A stretch of DNA of 64,000 nt, taken from contig NZ_JAPNLM010000008.1 in assembly GCF_026627255.1 (NCBI RefSeq), forward strand, positions 1 to 64,000, given 5' to 3'. Made by a program: the position numbers and the translations under genes. This document shows positions 34,104-43,700 of the stretch, piece by piece. Position 1 is the first letter of the stretch; each line of letters starts with the position of its first letter. The notes beneath the pieces were generated by a model. The model ran no database searches and was not told the origin of the DNA. It was given only the letters and a program-made list of their open reading frames with translations. This DNA comes from Streptomyces antarcticus. GTDB taxonomy: Bacteria; Actinomycetota; Actinomycetes; Streptomycetales; Streptomycetaceae.

Positions 34104-35399
34104 ATGACCGACACCGCACCACCTGCCGATACCGCTGCCGACCAGGCCTGGCTCACCCGGGTCAAGGGCATCGGCGCGGCCAGCTTCCTGGCCCATGTCG
34201 GTCACGAGATCCCGACCGCCCTGCTTCCTTCGCTGCTGACCTCCACCCTTGGGGCGCCGGCTGCCGCGCTCGGCGCGATCGAGGGCATCTCGGACGCGCT
34301 CGCGGGTGCGGCCCGGTTCGGTGGGGGCTTCCTGGCGGACGACCCGGCCCGTCGCCGGAAGGTCGCCGTCGGCGGCTATGCCACCACCGCCGCCCTCGGT
34401 GCCGCCACCGCCGGGGCCACCGCGGTCTGGCAGGTCGGCCTGCTCCGCGCGGCGGCCTGGACGGCCCGAGGGCTCCGGGTCCCCGCGCGCAACGCGCTGC
34501 TCGCGGACATCGTCCCGGCGAAGGCGTATGGCCGCGCGTACGGCTTCGAGTGAATGATGGACAACCTCGGCGCGATCTTCGGGCCGTTGTTCGCGCTCGG
34601 ACGCGTCGCCTGGCTCGGCGTTCAGTGGGCCATCGGGCTCTCCGTCATCCCCGGCCTGCTGGCCGCGGCGGCGATCGTCTACGCGATCCGCAAGACCCCG
34701 AAGCCCACGAGCCGGGACAAGGTCCCGCTCAAGATCGGGGTCAAGCCGGTCCTCACCGGCGACCTCGGCCGGCTGCTGAGCGCGGTCGCGGCCTTCGAGG
34801 TCGGCAATGTCGCCGCCACGCTCCTGATCCTGCGCGCTTCGGACCTGCTGGCGCCCGGGCACGGCACGAAGACCGCGACCACGATCGCGCTCGGCCTCTA
34901 CACCGTGTACAACGTTGCCGCCACGATCGCCTCCGTCCCCGCTGGACGCCTGTCCGACCGGCTCGGCACCCGTGGCCCGGTGATCGTCATGGCCGCCGGA
35001 GTCGGGGCATTCGCCCTCTCGTACGGCCTGTTCACCATCGACGCCGCCGCCTTCGCCTTCCTGGCGGTCCCCTTCGTCCTGGCCGGCATCGGCATCGGCG
35101 CTGTCGAGACCGCCCAGCACTCCGCCGTCGCGGCCCTGGCCCCGAAGGACCTCCGAGGCTCCGCCTTCGGCATGCTCGCCACGGTCCAGTCCCTCGGCAA
35201 CCTCGCCGCCAGCACGATCGCCGGCATCCTGTGGACCGCGGTCTCCCCGACGGCCGCCTTCACGTACCTCACCGCCTGGATGGCGATCGCCCTGGCGGCC
35301 CTCCTCTTCTCCGCCGCCCGCGCGCGCGGGCGGCAACGCCTGCCTGAGAGACATACGCCTGGCCAACCGCTTCTGTGGGACCCCGAATTCGCGCCGTGA
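34104..35399 (+). pseudogene. MFS transporter interrupted by one in-frame TGA
   Basis: A 431-codon MFS gene with a single in-frame TGA at 34551-34553 (codon 150). The sequence before it ends AKAYGRAYGFE and after it runs MMDNLGAIFGPLFALG in the same frame. An arginine codon CGA mutated to TGA would explain it by one C-to-T change. The two halves are otherwise undamaged across about twelve helices. Alternative explanations are readthrough, or two half-size proteins with ATGATG restart. It lies near arsenic genes; the substrate is unknown. Confidence 0.82.
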
Positions 35400-35505
35400 C
35401 GCCCCGTGGCTACTCAGAGCACGCGAAATGCGTCTCGGAATCCGGGACCCTCGCCTGCCCGAGTGGCGCTCGTGGTGTGCCAGGGGGCCGCAGGCCGTTG
35501 TTGGC

Positions 35506-35640
35506 TCAGGCGATGGGGCCGTAGAGCCAGTTGCCGGCCGCGTCGACCCCGGGGCTGGTGTAGGAGTGGCGCATGGCAGCGAGGAGTTCGTCGACGCTCA
35601 GCTTGCCGCTGCAGTCCGTGTCGAGGGACCGAAGGCGGCC
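35506..35640 (-). pseudogene. EF-hand protein C-terminal fragment
   Basis: The reverse frame encodes LRSLDTDCSGKLSVDELLAAM then RHSYTSPGVDAAGNWLYG. The DTDCSGKLSVDE segment is a canonical 12-residue calcium loop. Only this last EF-hand and the tail remain; upstream sequence is unrelated. It is a remnant. Confidence 0.7.
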
Positions 35641-35929
35641 TGACGGTGTTCCGGCACGGTACGGAAGACCTATCAGCAGGGTGCCCCTCCCCTGGGACAG
35701 CGACCCTAGCGGTCGCGTCGCGTCCAGCTCCGGCATGCGGTCACGACGAGCCATGGCCGACTCGCCGAGAAGCCCCGACCGGCCCACCCCCACACCCTCA
35801 CCTTGCCCTCGCCGCCCCGGCCGCGACGAAATCGACGGCTCCCCGTCCCGCCGATCACCTACCGGATCCCCTTCGGCGCAGACGCCCGACTCTGGCGCCG
35901 AGCCCCGGAGACTGCGCCTCTCCTGCGCA

Positions 35930-36142
35930 GTCGTCTACGAAGCGTTCACCGAGATCCACTGGGTCGGCCCGGGCGATGCCGTCTCGGCCTGCCGCACCCT
36001 GGCTCGCCACCACTACGCCTCCGGGGCTGGAGCGTGGGAGCGGTCGCGCTCGTCGCGGGCTGGGCCGCCCGCACCTGGCCGGCCGGAACCCGGATCGCCG
36101 CGATCTTCCCCAACGGCCCCACCCGCTACCTCGACACCGTCG
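35930..36142 (+). pseudogene. Cysteine synthase-like PLP enzyme, C-terminal fragment
   Basis: Pieces in two frames match the end of a PLP-dependent cysteine synthase-like protein. [20 protein letters not shown] is followed by [16 protein letters not shown] in another frame, then [22 protein letters not shown] frameshift near 36020 separates them. The lysine and N-terminal half are absent. Confidence 0.6.
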
Positions 36143-36425
36143 GCGGATCGTCGACGGCCCGGATCTGGCGGCCTTCTGCGTCCAAGTCGCCCACGAGGCC
36201 GACACCGAGTACGGCGAGTCCTACACCTCGGCCCGCAACGCCTTCGCGGGCATCGTGACCGCGGTCAAAGTGGGCGACGTCGCAGCCCAGGTGGAGATCC
36301 AGGCCGGCCCGCACCGACTGGTATCCCTGCTGACCCGTGAAGCGGTCGAAGAACTCGGACTTGAGGTCGGCACGCAGGCCACCGCCCGGGTGAAGTCCAC
36401 CAGCGTCCACATCGACCGCGCCTGA
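36142..36425 (+). pseudogene. Truncated copy of the HTH-TOBE gene (TOBE part only)
   Basis: The frame reads [20 protein letters not shown], then [20 protein letters not shown] and SLLTREAVEELGLEVGTQAT to the stop. It matches the intact HTH-TOBE protein at 2694-3089 at roughly 80 per cent of residues over about 90 positions. The helix-turn-helix is missing, and it is joined directly to the PLP-enzyme fragment, so it has no start of its own. Confidence 0.85.
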
Positions 36426-36457
36426 CATACACGCACGCCCGACTCCTGGCCGGCGCG

Positions 36458-36880
36458 TCAGCTCTCCTGCTTCTTCGCGTCAATCTCGGCGATGAGGCCT
36501 TCGATGAGAATCTTGATCTCGTCGCGAATGGGGCGAACGGCCTCGACGCCCTGGCCGGCCGGGTCCTCCAGCTGCCAGTCGAGGTACTGCTTGCCGGGGA
36601 AGTACGGGCAGGCGTCGCCGCAGCCCATGGTGATCACGTAGTCCGAGGCCTGGACGGCCTCCGTCGTCAGCACCTTGGGTTTCTGGTCGGAGATGTCGAT
36701 GCCCAGCTCGGCCATCGCGGCCACGGCGGAGGGGTTGATCTGATCGCCGGGCACGGAGCCGGCGGAGCGGACCTCGACGCGATCCCCTGCGAGGTGGCGC
36801 AGGAAGCCTGCGGCCATCTGTGAACGGCCTGCGTTGTGGATGCAGACGAACAGCACGGACGCGAGCGGGGTGGCGGACAT
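36458..36880 (-). CDS. arsC: Arsenate reductase (low-molecular-weight phosphatase type)
   Basis: The 140-residue protein has the phosphatase loop VC13-IHNAGR-S20. Further cysteines lie at about 87 and 91 (MGCGDACPYFPGK), as in actinobacterial ArsC proteins that couple to thioredoxin or mycothiol. It reduces arsenate to arsenite. The ATG at 36880 (MSATPLASV) is chosen because AAGAAGAG precedes it; the frame opens upstream to 36934. It is divergent from an ArsR regulator, with two palindromes between them. Confidence 0.93.
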   Translation of the reverse strand: MSATPLASVLFVCIHNAGRSQMAAGFLRHLAGDRVEVRSAGSVPGDQINPSAVAAMAELGIDISDQKPKVLTTEAVQASDYVITMGCGDACPYFPGKQYLDWQLEDPAGQGVEAVRPIRDEIKILIEGLIAEIDAKKQES

Positions 36881-36960
36881 CGGCTCTTCTTTCATGGCTG
36901 CGGGGCTGCCGCACTCCACACTCCACGCACGCACGAAGGGACGGCTCAGCCCGGACTGGT

Positions 36961-36997
36961 ATCACTCCCGAGTGATGTGAAAGTATCAGTTCATGAT
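36961..36997. promoter_or_regulatory. Candidate ArsR operator palindromes
   Basis: ATCACTC-CC-GAGTGAT (36961-36976) is a perfect 7-2-7 inverted repeat in the arsC/arsR gap, and ATCA-GTTCA-TGAT (36985-36997) lies next to the arsR start at 36993. Both are AT-rich relative to their surroundings and suit dimeric ArsR binding. Confidence 0.65.
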
Positions 36998-37307
36998 GAC
37001 GTCAGTCGACACTGATCCGATCCGGGTTCTGGCCGACCCGCTCAGGCTCCGGATCGTGACCCTCCTCGCCAAGGAGACGCTCTGCACCACCCACCTCGTG
37101 GAGGAGACGGGTGCCAAGCAGACCAACCTCTCCAACCACCTGAAGGTGCTGCGCGAGGCGGGGTTCGTCGATACGGAGCCATGCGGGAGGTACATCTACT
37201 ACCGCCTGCGCCCGGAAGTCATCGAAGCCCTCGCCGGTCAGTTCGCCGACCTCGCCCAGACCGCGCGTGCCACCGCCGAAGCGAACCTCAAGCGGTCCTG
37301 CCCATAG
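36993..37307 (+). CDS. ArsR-family repressor (arsenic cassette)
   Basis: The 104-residue protein is a winged-helix ArsR/SmtB repressor (DPLRLRIVTLLAKETLCTTHLVEETGAKQTNLSNHLKVLREAG). The sensing helix reads TLCTTHL, so of the usual C-x-C pair only Cys31 is kept; another Cys lies in EPCGRY. It therefore differs from the E. coli arsenic site and may use a different cysteine set. It faces arsC and is followed by the aquaporin gene, and probably controls both. Confidence 0.88.
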   Translation: MMTSVDTDPIRVLADPLRLRIVTLLAKETLCTTHLVEETGAKQTNLSNHLKVLREAGFVDTEPCGRYIYYRLRPEVIEALAGQFADLAQTARATAEANLKRSCP

Positions 37308-37347
37308 TCTTTCCCGCTGTGCCTCACCTGCCCGAGGAGAACCCGTC

Positions 37348-38142
37348 TTGACCGTCACCGAGCCTGTTGACACCGGCCCCGCAGCGGAGGGCGTCATAGC
37401 CGCCGACGCGCCCCGGCCTGCACCTGGCGCCACCCCGCCCCGCACTCCGTTGATCGCCCGCGCCGCCGCCGAGCTGGTCGGTACCGGGGCCCTGGTCGTG
37501 GTCGTGGTCGGGTCCGGAATCCAGGCCACCAAGCTCACCGACGATGTGGCCCTCCAGCTTCTGGCCAACTCCACCGCCACCGTCTTCGGCCTCGGGGTCC
37601 TCATCGCGCTCCTCGGCCCGGTCTCCGGCGCCCACTTCAACCCGGCCGTCACGCTGGCCGAGTGGTGGACCGCCCGCCGCGGTGGCGCCGGTGTCACCGC
37701 ACGCGAGCTGGCCGTCTACGTGCCTTCGCAGATCGTCGGCGCCATCGCGGGCGCGATCCTGGCGGACGCGATGTTCGGCGAGCCCCTCGTGAAGTGGTCC
37801 ACGCACGACCGGTCCGCCGGGAACCTGCTACTGGGTGAAGTCGTCGCCACTGCCGGCCTGATCCTGCTGATCTTCGGGCTGGCACGCACCGACCGGCTCC
37901 GGTTCGCGCCCGTCGCCGTCGCCTCCTACATCGGTGCCGCGTACTGGTTCACCTCCTCCACCTCCTTCGCCAACCCGGCCGTGACCATCGGTCGCGCATT
38001 TACCGACACCTTCGCGGGCATCGCCCCCGCGTCGGTCCCGGCGTTCATAGGCATGCAGCTCATAGGCGCTGTGGTCGGGCTGGCGCTGGTGGCGGTCATC
38101 TTCATGCGCGCCAAGACGGTTGGCGGGCGGCCCTCCGCCTGA
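37348..38142 (+). CDS. Aquaglyceroporin-family channel (probable arsenite exit)
   Basis: The 264-residue MIP-family channel has both NPA motifs: SGAHFNPAVTLAEWW and SFANPAVTIGRAF, with six hydrophobic helices around them. In arsenic operons lacking ArsB/Acr3, such channels (AqpS type) release arsenite made by ArsC. No ArsB or Acr3 gene is present in this island. The TTG at 37348 follows GAGGAGAACCC; the frame is open further upstream. The gene lies 40 bases after arsR on the same strand. Confidence 0.88.
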   Translation: MTVTEPVDTGPAAEGVIAADAPRPAPGATPPRTPLIARAAAELVGTGALVVVVVGSGIQATKLTDDVALQLLANSTATVFGLGVLIALLGPVSGAHFNPAVTLAEWWTARRGGAGVTARELAVYVPSQIVGAIAGAILADAMFGEPLVKWSTHDRSAGNLLLGEVVATAGLILLIFGLARTDRLRFAPVAVASYIGAAYWFTSSTSFANPAVTIGRAFTDTFAGIAPASVPAFIGMQLIGAVVGLALVAVIFMRAKTVGGRPSA

Positions 38143-38207
38143 TGAAGTGGTTGGCCGGGGTGGCAGCGCTCCTGGTTCGACCTGGTGCGACGTCGTTCGC
38201 GAAGCCG

Positions 38208-38670
38208 TCAGACGATCGACGGACTCCGGCGCTCAAGGAGGACGACGTCGCGCCAGGCGCCGTGGTGACGGCCGATGCGCTCCCGAGTGCCGATGACCCG
38301 GAAGCCGGCGCGCTGGTGGAGGGCAAGGCTTGCGCCGTTCTCGGGGAAGATGCCGGACTGGATCGTCCAGATCCCCGCCGCCTCCGTGGACGCGATCAGC
38401 TCATCCAGCAGCGCCCGGGTGGACGTAGACGGAATGCTCCACTACGCCCGCGTACGCGCACCGGTCGGAGACCCGGCCGGCGGCGACCCAGCCCAGCACC
38501 TTGAGGTCCTCGCCGAGGGCGGCGAAACGGTGTTCGGGCAGCTTGGCGGCATCGAAGGCCGCCCACGTCGGTGCGGCGGTCTCGAAGGTGGCGTTGCCCT
38601 CGTCGATCCCGGCCTGGGAGATCGCCAGGACCTCGTCCGCGTGTTCCGGAAGCAGCGGAGCGATACGCAT
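38208..38670 (-). pseudogene. GNAT acetyltransferase (bar/pat-like), frame-disrupted
   Basis: The N-terminal part reads MRIAPLLPEHADEVLAISQAG, then NATFETAAPTWAAFDAAKLP and VVEHSVYVHPG. The expected acetyl-CoA loop (RGRGIG) is missing, and the rest continues in another frame: ALLDELIASTEAAGIWTIQ and LHQRAGFRVIGT. A deletion of some 20 bases with a frameshift near 38415 therefore destroyed the cofactor loop. It would overlap the ArsR transcript if active. Confidence 0.82.
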
Positions 38671-38675
38671 CCCCG

Positions 38676-39050
38676 TCAGGCCGCCTTCGTCGCGGCGGTG
38701 GTCAGCAGGGCGCCCATGGCTGCCAGGACGGCAGGCTCGACCCGGTAGTACACCCAGGTGCCGCGCCGCTCGGAGGACAGCAGGCCTGCGTCCTTGAGCT
38801 TCTTCAGGTGGTGGGAGACGGTCGGCTGCGAGACGCCGACGTCGGAGATGTCGCACACGCAGGCTTCCCCGCCCGCGTGGGAAGCGACCAGCGAGAACAG
38901 CCGCAGCCGCACCGGGTCACCCAGCGCCTTGAACATCTTCGACGTCCGCTCCGCCTCCTCCGCGCTCAGCGGGCGTTCGTTCAGCGGCGGGCAGCACGGC
39001 GCGACCGGCTCACTGAGGACCGGCAGCTCGACCACACTCGATTTCGACAT
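38676..39050 (-). CDS. ArsR-family repressor with C-x-C metal site
   Basis: The 124-residue ArsR protein has the winged helix FKALGDPVRLRLFSLVASHA and GVSQPTVSHHLKKLKDAGL. The metal-sensing helix has ACVCDISD with C64 and C66, the classic ArsR C-x-C pair, and an extra C19-C20 pair near the N-terminus. It is divergent from the flavoprotein gene. A palindrome centred on its own start codon (39044-39057) is the likely operator. Confidence 0.9.
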   Translation of the reverse strand: MSKSSVVELPVLSEPVAPCCPPLNERPLSAEEAERTSKMFKALGDPVRLRLFSLVASHAGGEACVCDISDVGVSQPTVSHHLKKLKDAGLLSSERRGTWVYYRVEPAVLAAMGALLTTAATKAA

Positions 39051-39057
39051 GTGTCGA
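39044..39057. promoter_or_regulatory. Palindrome over the ArsR start codon
   Basis: TCGACATGTGTCGA is a perfect 14-base palindrome, and the ATG of the arsR gene falls inside it. Related half sites (TCGATATTGACATCGG and ATATCGACA) lie at 39055-39070 and 39104-39112. Binding would block both arsR translation start and the divergent flavoprotein promoter. Confidence 0.65.
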
Positions 39058-39158
39058 TATTGACATCGGTCGATGCTGTGGTCCAAGCTCCAGGTGTCGG
39101 CCATATCGACAAACGCCGAAGCAGAAGATCGACGGAAGCCTGCCAAATGGAGCCCTCG

Positions 39159-40532
39159 ATGAGCGACCACACCACCCCCGCCACCTTGCCGACCGTGATC
39201 ATCGGCGCCGGCCCCATCGGCCTGGCCGCCGCCGCCCACCTCGCCGAACGCGGCCTGACGCCCCTGGTCCTGGAGGCAGGCCCGAGCGCGGGCACCGCGA
39301 CCCGCGACTGGTCCCACGTCCGGCTGTTCTCCACCTGGGCCGAGATCACCGACCCGGCCGCCGAGAAGCTCCTCGCCCCGACCGGCTGGGTCAAGCCCGA
39401 CGGCGCCACCTACCCGACGGGTGGCGACTGGGCGGAGCAGTACCTCCAGCCGCTGGCCGAGGTGCTGGGCGAGCAGATCCGCTACAACACGACGGTCACC
39501 GGGGTTTCCCGTGCCGGCCGCGACCGCGTCGTGGACGCCGATCGCGACGCCCAGCCCTTCACAGTTCACCTCACCACCGCCGACGGCCGTGAGGAGCGGA
39601 TCTTCGCCGCCGCCGTCATCGACGCCTCCGGCACCTGGTCGATCCCGAGCCCCATCGGCGGCGACGGCCTCCCCGCCGTCGGCGAACGGACGGCAGCGAA
39701 TCGCATCTCCTACCGCGTCCCCGACCTCAAGGACCCGGCCCAGCGTGCCCGGTACGCAGGCAAGCGCACTGCCGTCGTCGGCTCCGGCGCCTCCGCGTTC
39801 ACGGCCCTCGCCTACCTGGCCGACCTCGCGAAGGAGGAGCCCGGCACGCACGCCGTGTGGATCCTGCGGCGCGGTATCAGCGGCTCCACCTTCGGCGGCG
39901 GCGAAGCCGACCAGCTCCCCGCCCGCGGTGCCCTCGGCCTCGCCGCCAAGGCCGCCGTCGACAACGGATACGCCGACGCCGTCACGGGCTTCCGTACCGA
40001 CGCGGTCGAGCGCGACGCGGACGGCCGTCTGGTCCTCGTCGGGGAGGACGGCCGCCGCCTCGACCCGGTCGACGAGATCATCGGCCTCACCGGCTTCCGC
40101 CCCGACCTCACCTTCCTGGACGAGCTCCGCCTCGGCCTGGACGAGCGCCTCCAGGCCCCCACCGAGCTGGCCCCGCTGATCGACCCCAACCAGCACTCCT
40201 GCGGCACCGTCTACCCGCACGGCGTGGGCGAGCTCTCCCACCCGGAGAAGGGCGTCTACCTCGTCGGCATGAAGTCCTACGGCCGCGCCCCGACCTTCCT
40301 CGCCATGACCGGCTACGAGCAAGTCCGCTCCATCGCCGCAGCCCTCGCCGGCGACCAGGAAGCCGCCGAGCGCGTCGAACTCACCCTCCCCGAGACTGGA
40401 GTCTGCGGCGGCGCCGGCCTCTTCGACCAGCCCGAAACGGCCGCGGAGACGGGTGGCGGCTGCTGCGCCGCTCCCACCGCGAGCACGCTGCAGATCGACG
40501 TCGGCGCCCCCGTCTCCTCCGGCGGCTGCTGA
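39159..40532 (+). CDS. FAD-dependent oxidoreductase of arsenic clusters
   Basis: The 457-residue flavoprotein has a Rossmann FAD motif near the N-terminus (VIIGAGPIGLAAAAHLAERG) and a second NADPH motif (AVVGSGASAFTALAYLA). It resembles ArsO-like flavin monooxygenases found with ars genes. The C-terminus has clustered cysteines (GVCGGAGLF, GGGCCAAP and SSGGC) that may bind metal. The ATG at 39159 follows GGAG, 6 bases upstream; an ATG at 39147 is alternative. It faces the C-x-C ArsR, which probably represses it. The reaction is not known. Confidence 0.82.
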   Translation: MSDHTTPATLPTVIIGAGPIGLAAAAHLAERGLTPLVLEAGPSAGTATRDWSHVRLFSTWAEITDPAAEKLLAPTGWVKPDGATYPTGGDWAEQYLQPLAEVLGEQIRYNTTVTGVSRAGRDRVVDADRDAQPFTVHLTTADGREERIFAAAVIDASGTWSIPSPIGGDGLPAVGERTAANRISYRVPDLKDPAQRARYAGKRTAVVGSGASAFTALAYLADLAKEEPGTHAVWILRRGISGSTFGGGEADQLPARGALGLAAKAAVDNGYADAVTGFRTDAVERDADGRLVLVGEDGRRLDPVDEIIGLTGFRPDLTFLDELRLGLDERLQAPTELAPLIDPNQHSCGTVYPHGVGELSHPEKGVYLVGMKSYGRAPTFLAMTGYEQVRSIAAALAGDQEAAERVELTLPETGVCGGAGLFDQPETAAETGGGCCAAPTASTLQIDVGAPVSSGGC

Positions 40533-40771
40533 CCACCGTGGCCGCAGAACGCTCACGTTCGCCTCACGCTCGGCCAGACCGGTGCTCCCGATCGCTCCCA
40601 CCCCGCCGCACCCGGCGCCTACCCCTTGGGCTCCACGCGCACCAAGATCCGGACCATTTCCGGACCAGGCCCCTCCAAGAGGCCTCTGATGCCGCCCTTT
40701 TCGCTGGTCAGCATGGGCGCAGCTGCTGTACCACTAGCAGACGACGGGCGGCTCCCCCCGACGGCGCCCTG
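40533..40771. other. Intergenic gap before the STAND gene
   Basis: This 240-base gap includes TGCTGTACCACTAGCAG and Pro/Arg-rich frames only. No RNA gene or IS end was seen. The reverse frame GPEMVRILVRVEPKG resembles sequence often found near integrase ends, but it is too short to call. Confidence 0.4.
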
Positions 40772-43700
40772 ATGGCGCCCGACGACGAGCCGGACGTCGT
40801 CCGGCACTCCATGCAGCAGACCATCCGGGTCGAGGCCGGCACGGCGTACGGGGCCATCGGCGCGGACATCCACGTCTTCGGCAATGGCACCCCCGTCTAC
40901 CTGCTCTTCCGGCACCGGGCCACCCCCACCCCCGCCTCCCACTGGCTCACCGCACAGCCCAGCCGGATGCTCGACGCCCGTGCGGAGGTCCTCGCCTTCA
41001 CCGGCCGGGAGCAGGACCTCGCCGCCCTGATCGCGTGGCGCGACGGGCCGCCGAAGCTAACCGTCCGATGGCTGCACGGCCCCGGCGGGCAGGGCAAGAC
41101 CCGGCTGGCCCGGCATTTCGCCGCCCTCAGTGAAGCCTCCGGCTGGCTGGTGGCCGACGCCGTCCAGGGCGCCGACGCCCATCCGCCCACCGAGGACACG
41201 CAGGACCTGCGGATCCAGGACGCCACTGGTGTACTGCTGCTGGTCGACTACGCCGACCGCTGGCCGGTCAGCTACCTGAGCTGGCTCTTCCAGAACCGGC
41301 TGCTGCGCCAGCGGGTCCCGGTCCGGGTACTGCTCCTCGCCCGCTCCACGCAGACCTGGCCCGCCGTACGCGGCAAGCTCGCCAAGCGGCGTACCGGAGT
41401 CGAGACCTCCACCCACGCGCTCGCCGGCCTGCCCCCCGACGACGGCGCCCGGGTGACCCTGTTCACCGCCGCCCGGGACGACTTCGCCGCGCACTACCGG
41501 GCGATCCACCCCGCCGCCGTACGGGCCCTCGAGCCGCCCCCGTCCCTGCGCCACCCCGACTTCGGGCAGGCCCTGGCCGTGCAGATGGCCGCCCTGGCGG
41601 CCGTGGACGGGCACCGGGCCGGTGCCCCGGCGGCTCCCACCGACGTCCTCGGCCTCACGATCCACCTGCTGGACCGCGAGCACGAGAACTGGCGGCAGCT
41701 CTACGAGAACAAGGCCGCCGGCCTGGACTTCACCACCTCCGACCGGACCATGTCCCGCCTCGTGTTCACCGCCGTGCTGACCGGCCCCCAGCACCCCGGG
41801 GGCGCCGCCGATCTCGTTCGCCGGGTCCTGCCCGACGTACCCGCGGACCGGGCGCTCGCCGACCACGGACGCTGCTACCCGGCCACCGACCCCGACCGCG
41901 CCAACCTCCTCGAACCGCTCCTGCCCGACCGTCTCGCTGAGGACTTCCTCGCCCTCACGATCACCGGCCACGACCACCCCGACTTCCAGCCGGACCCCTG
42001 GTCCACCGACATCCCCGAGCTGCTCTTCGCCCCGGAGCACGACACGCCCCACCCGCCGCACGCCCCCCGCCTCCTGACGTACCTCAACTCCGCCGCCGAG
42101 CGCTGGCCCCATCTCCTGGGCGCCCTGGAGACCCTGCACGACCGGCTGCCGCCCGACGAGCACCTCAGCCTCGACCTGCCCGCCGCCGCCGTCACCCGCC
42201 GCCTCGCCGAGCACGCCCGGGCCACCACCGGCGACCCGATGACCCTCGCCTACTGGAACCGGCGGCTCGGTATCGCCTGCCTCAGGTCCGGGCAGGCCCT
42301 GGAGGCCACCCAGGCCCTCCAGGAGGCGGTGGACCTCCTGCGGGGCCTGGTCGGCGAGGACCCGGAGGAGCGCGACGAGCTCGCCGGGGCGCTCATCAGC
42401 CTGGGCAATGCCCTGTTCGACTCGGACCGGCTCGACGAGGCCATCGCCGCCACGGAGGAGGCGGTGGCCATCCTGCGCCCGCTGAGCCGGGACCTGGGCA
42501 AACACCGGGAGCTGCGCGTCCTTGCCCCCGCCGTCGACAACCTGGGCACCTACCTCTCCCTGGCCGGACGTGCCCAGGAGGCTCTGGCCGCCACCCGCGA
42601 GGGGGTGGACATCCGCCGTCGGCTCGCCGCCGCGCCAGGCTTGCAGGTGCGCGAGGCCGGCGGCATCCGTACGGCCAACGTCAACGTGGACACCGTCAAC
42701 CTCGGGGACGTACCCCCGCGCCTGGCCAAGTCGCTGGACAACCTCGGTTTGCGGCTGGGCGCCGTGGGCAACTTCGCCGATGCCGTCCTGCCCGCCGCCG
42801 AGGCTCTGGAGATCCGGCGCGGGCTCGCCGAGGAGGATCCGGACACTCACCTGCCGTGGCTCGCCAACTCCCTGCACAACACGGCACTGTGGCTGCTGCG
42901 GATCGGCGTGCTCGACGAGGCCCGCGAGCTGATCGCGGAGGCCGCCGCGGTCCGCCGCCGGCTCGCCACCGTCAACCCCCGCGTGTACCGGGCCGAGTTG
43001 GAGCGTACGGAAGCGCTGCGCGACGAGATCTGGGCCGCGCGCGGGGTACGGCCGGACGGCGCCGGGACCTGCGACGCGCGTCCGGCGCCTGACCAAGCCG
43101 CCGCCCTGCTGCCCACGCTGGCCGTGCTCCGCGCCGAGGGCTTGCGCCGCACGGAGGAACTGCAGGCCCTGGAGACCCACCGGCGGGCCCTGGCGTACGC
43201 CAGGGCGCGCGGCGACCGGGCCGGCGAGGCCGCGCTGCTCAGCGACATGGGCAGCCTCCACCGCCGACTTGGCCGGAGCGAGGAGACGGTCGCCGCCTGC
43301 CGCGAGGCCGTCGACGCCTTCCGCACCCTGGGCAATCCGGGCGCTCTCGCCGCGGCGCGCGGCAACCTCGGCAGCGCACTGCGCGACGCCGGTCGGCTCA
43401 CCGAAGCCATCCGCATCCTGCGGGGCGCGGCCGACCAGCACCGGGCGCTGGGCGACCCGGAGAACGAGGGCATCGCGCTCACCAACTTGGCCCGCGCCCT
43501 GCTCGACGTGGACCGCCCCCAGGAGGCGGAAACGGCCGTCCGGACGGCGGTGGAGCGCTATCGGGCCATCGGCGACCGCCACCACGAGTCGGAGGCCCTG
43601 CTCGTCCTGTCCGACGCCCTCCACGACCAGGACCGCTACGAGGAGGCCCTGGAGACCTACGAGCGCAACGCGGAGCTGAGCGACGCACTCAACGACCGGC

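Noticed and set aside
38676-40601. A 641-codon minus-strand frame ending in ArsR
   Set aside because: The ArsR portion starts at 39050; the rest is the antisense of the flavoprotein gene and is low in conserved motifs.
40533-40771. Possible integrase C-terminus (GPEMVRILVRVEPKG on the minus strand)
   Set aside because: Too short, and the catalytic boxes are absent.
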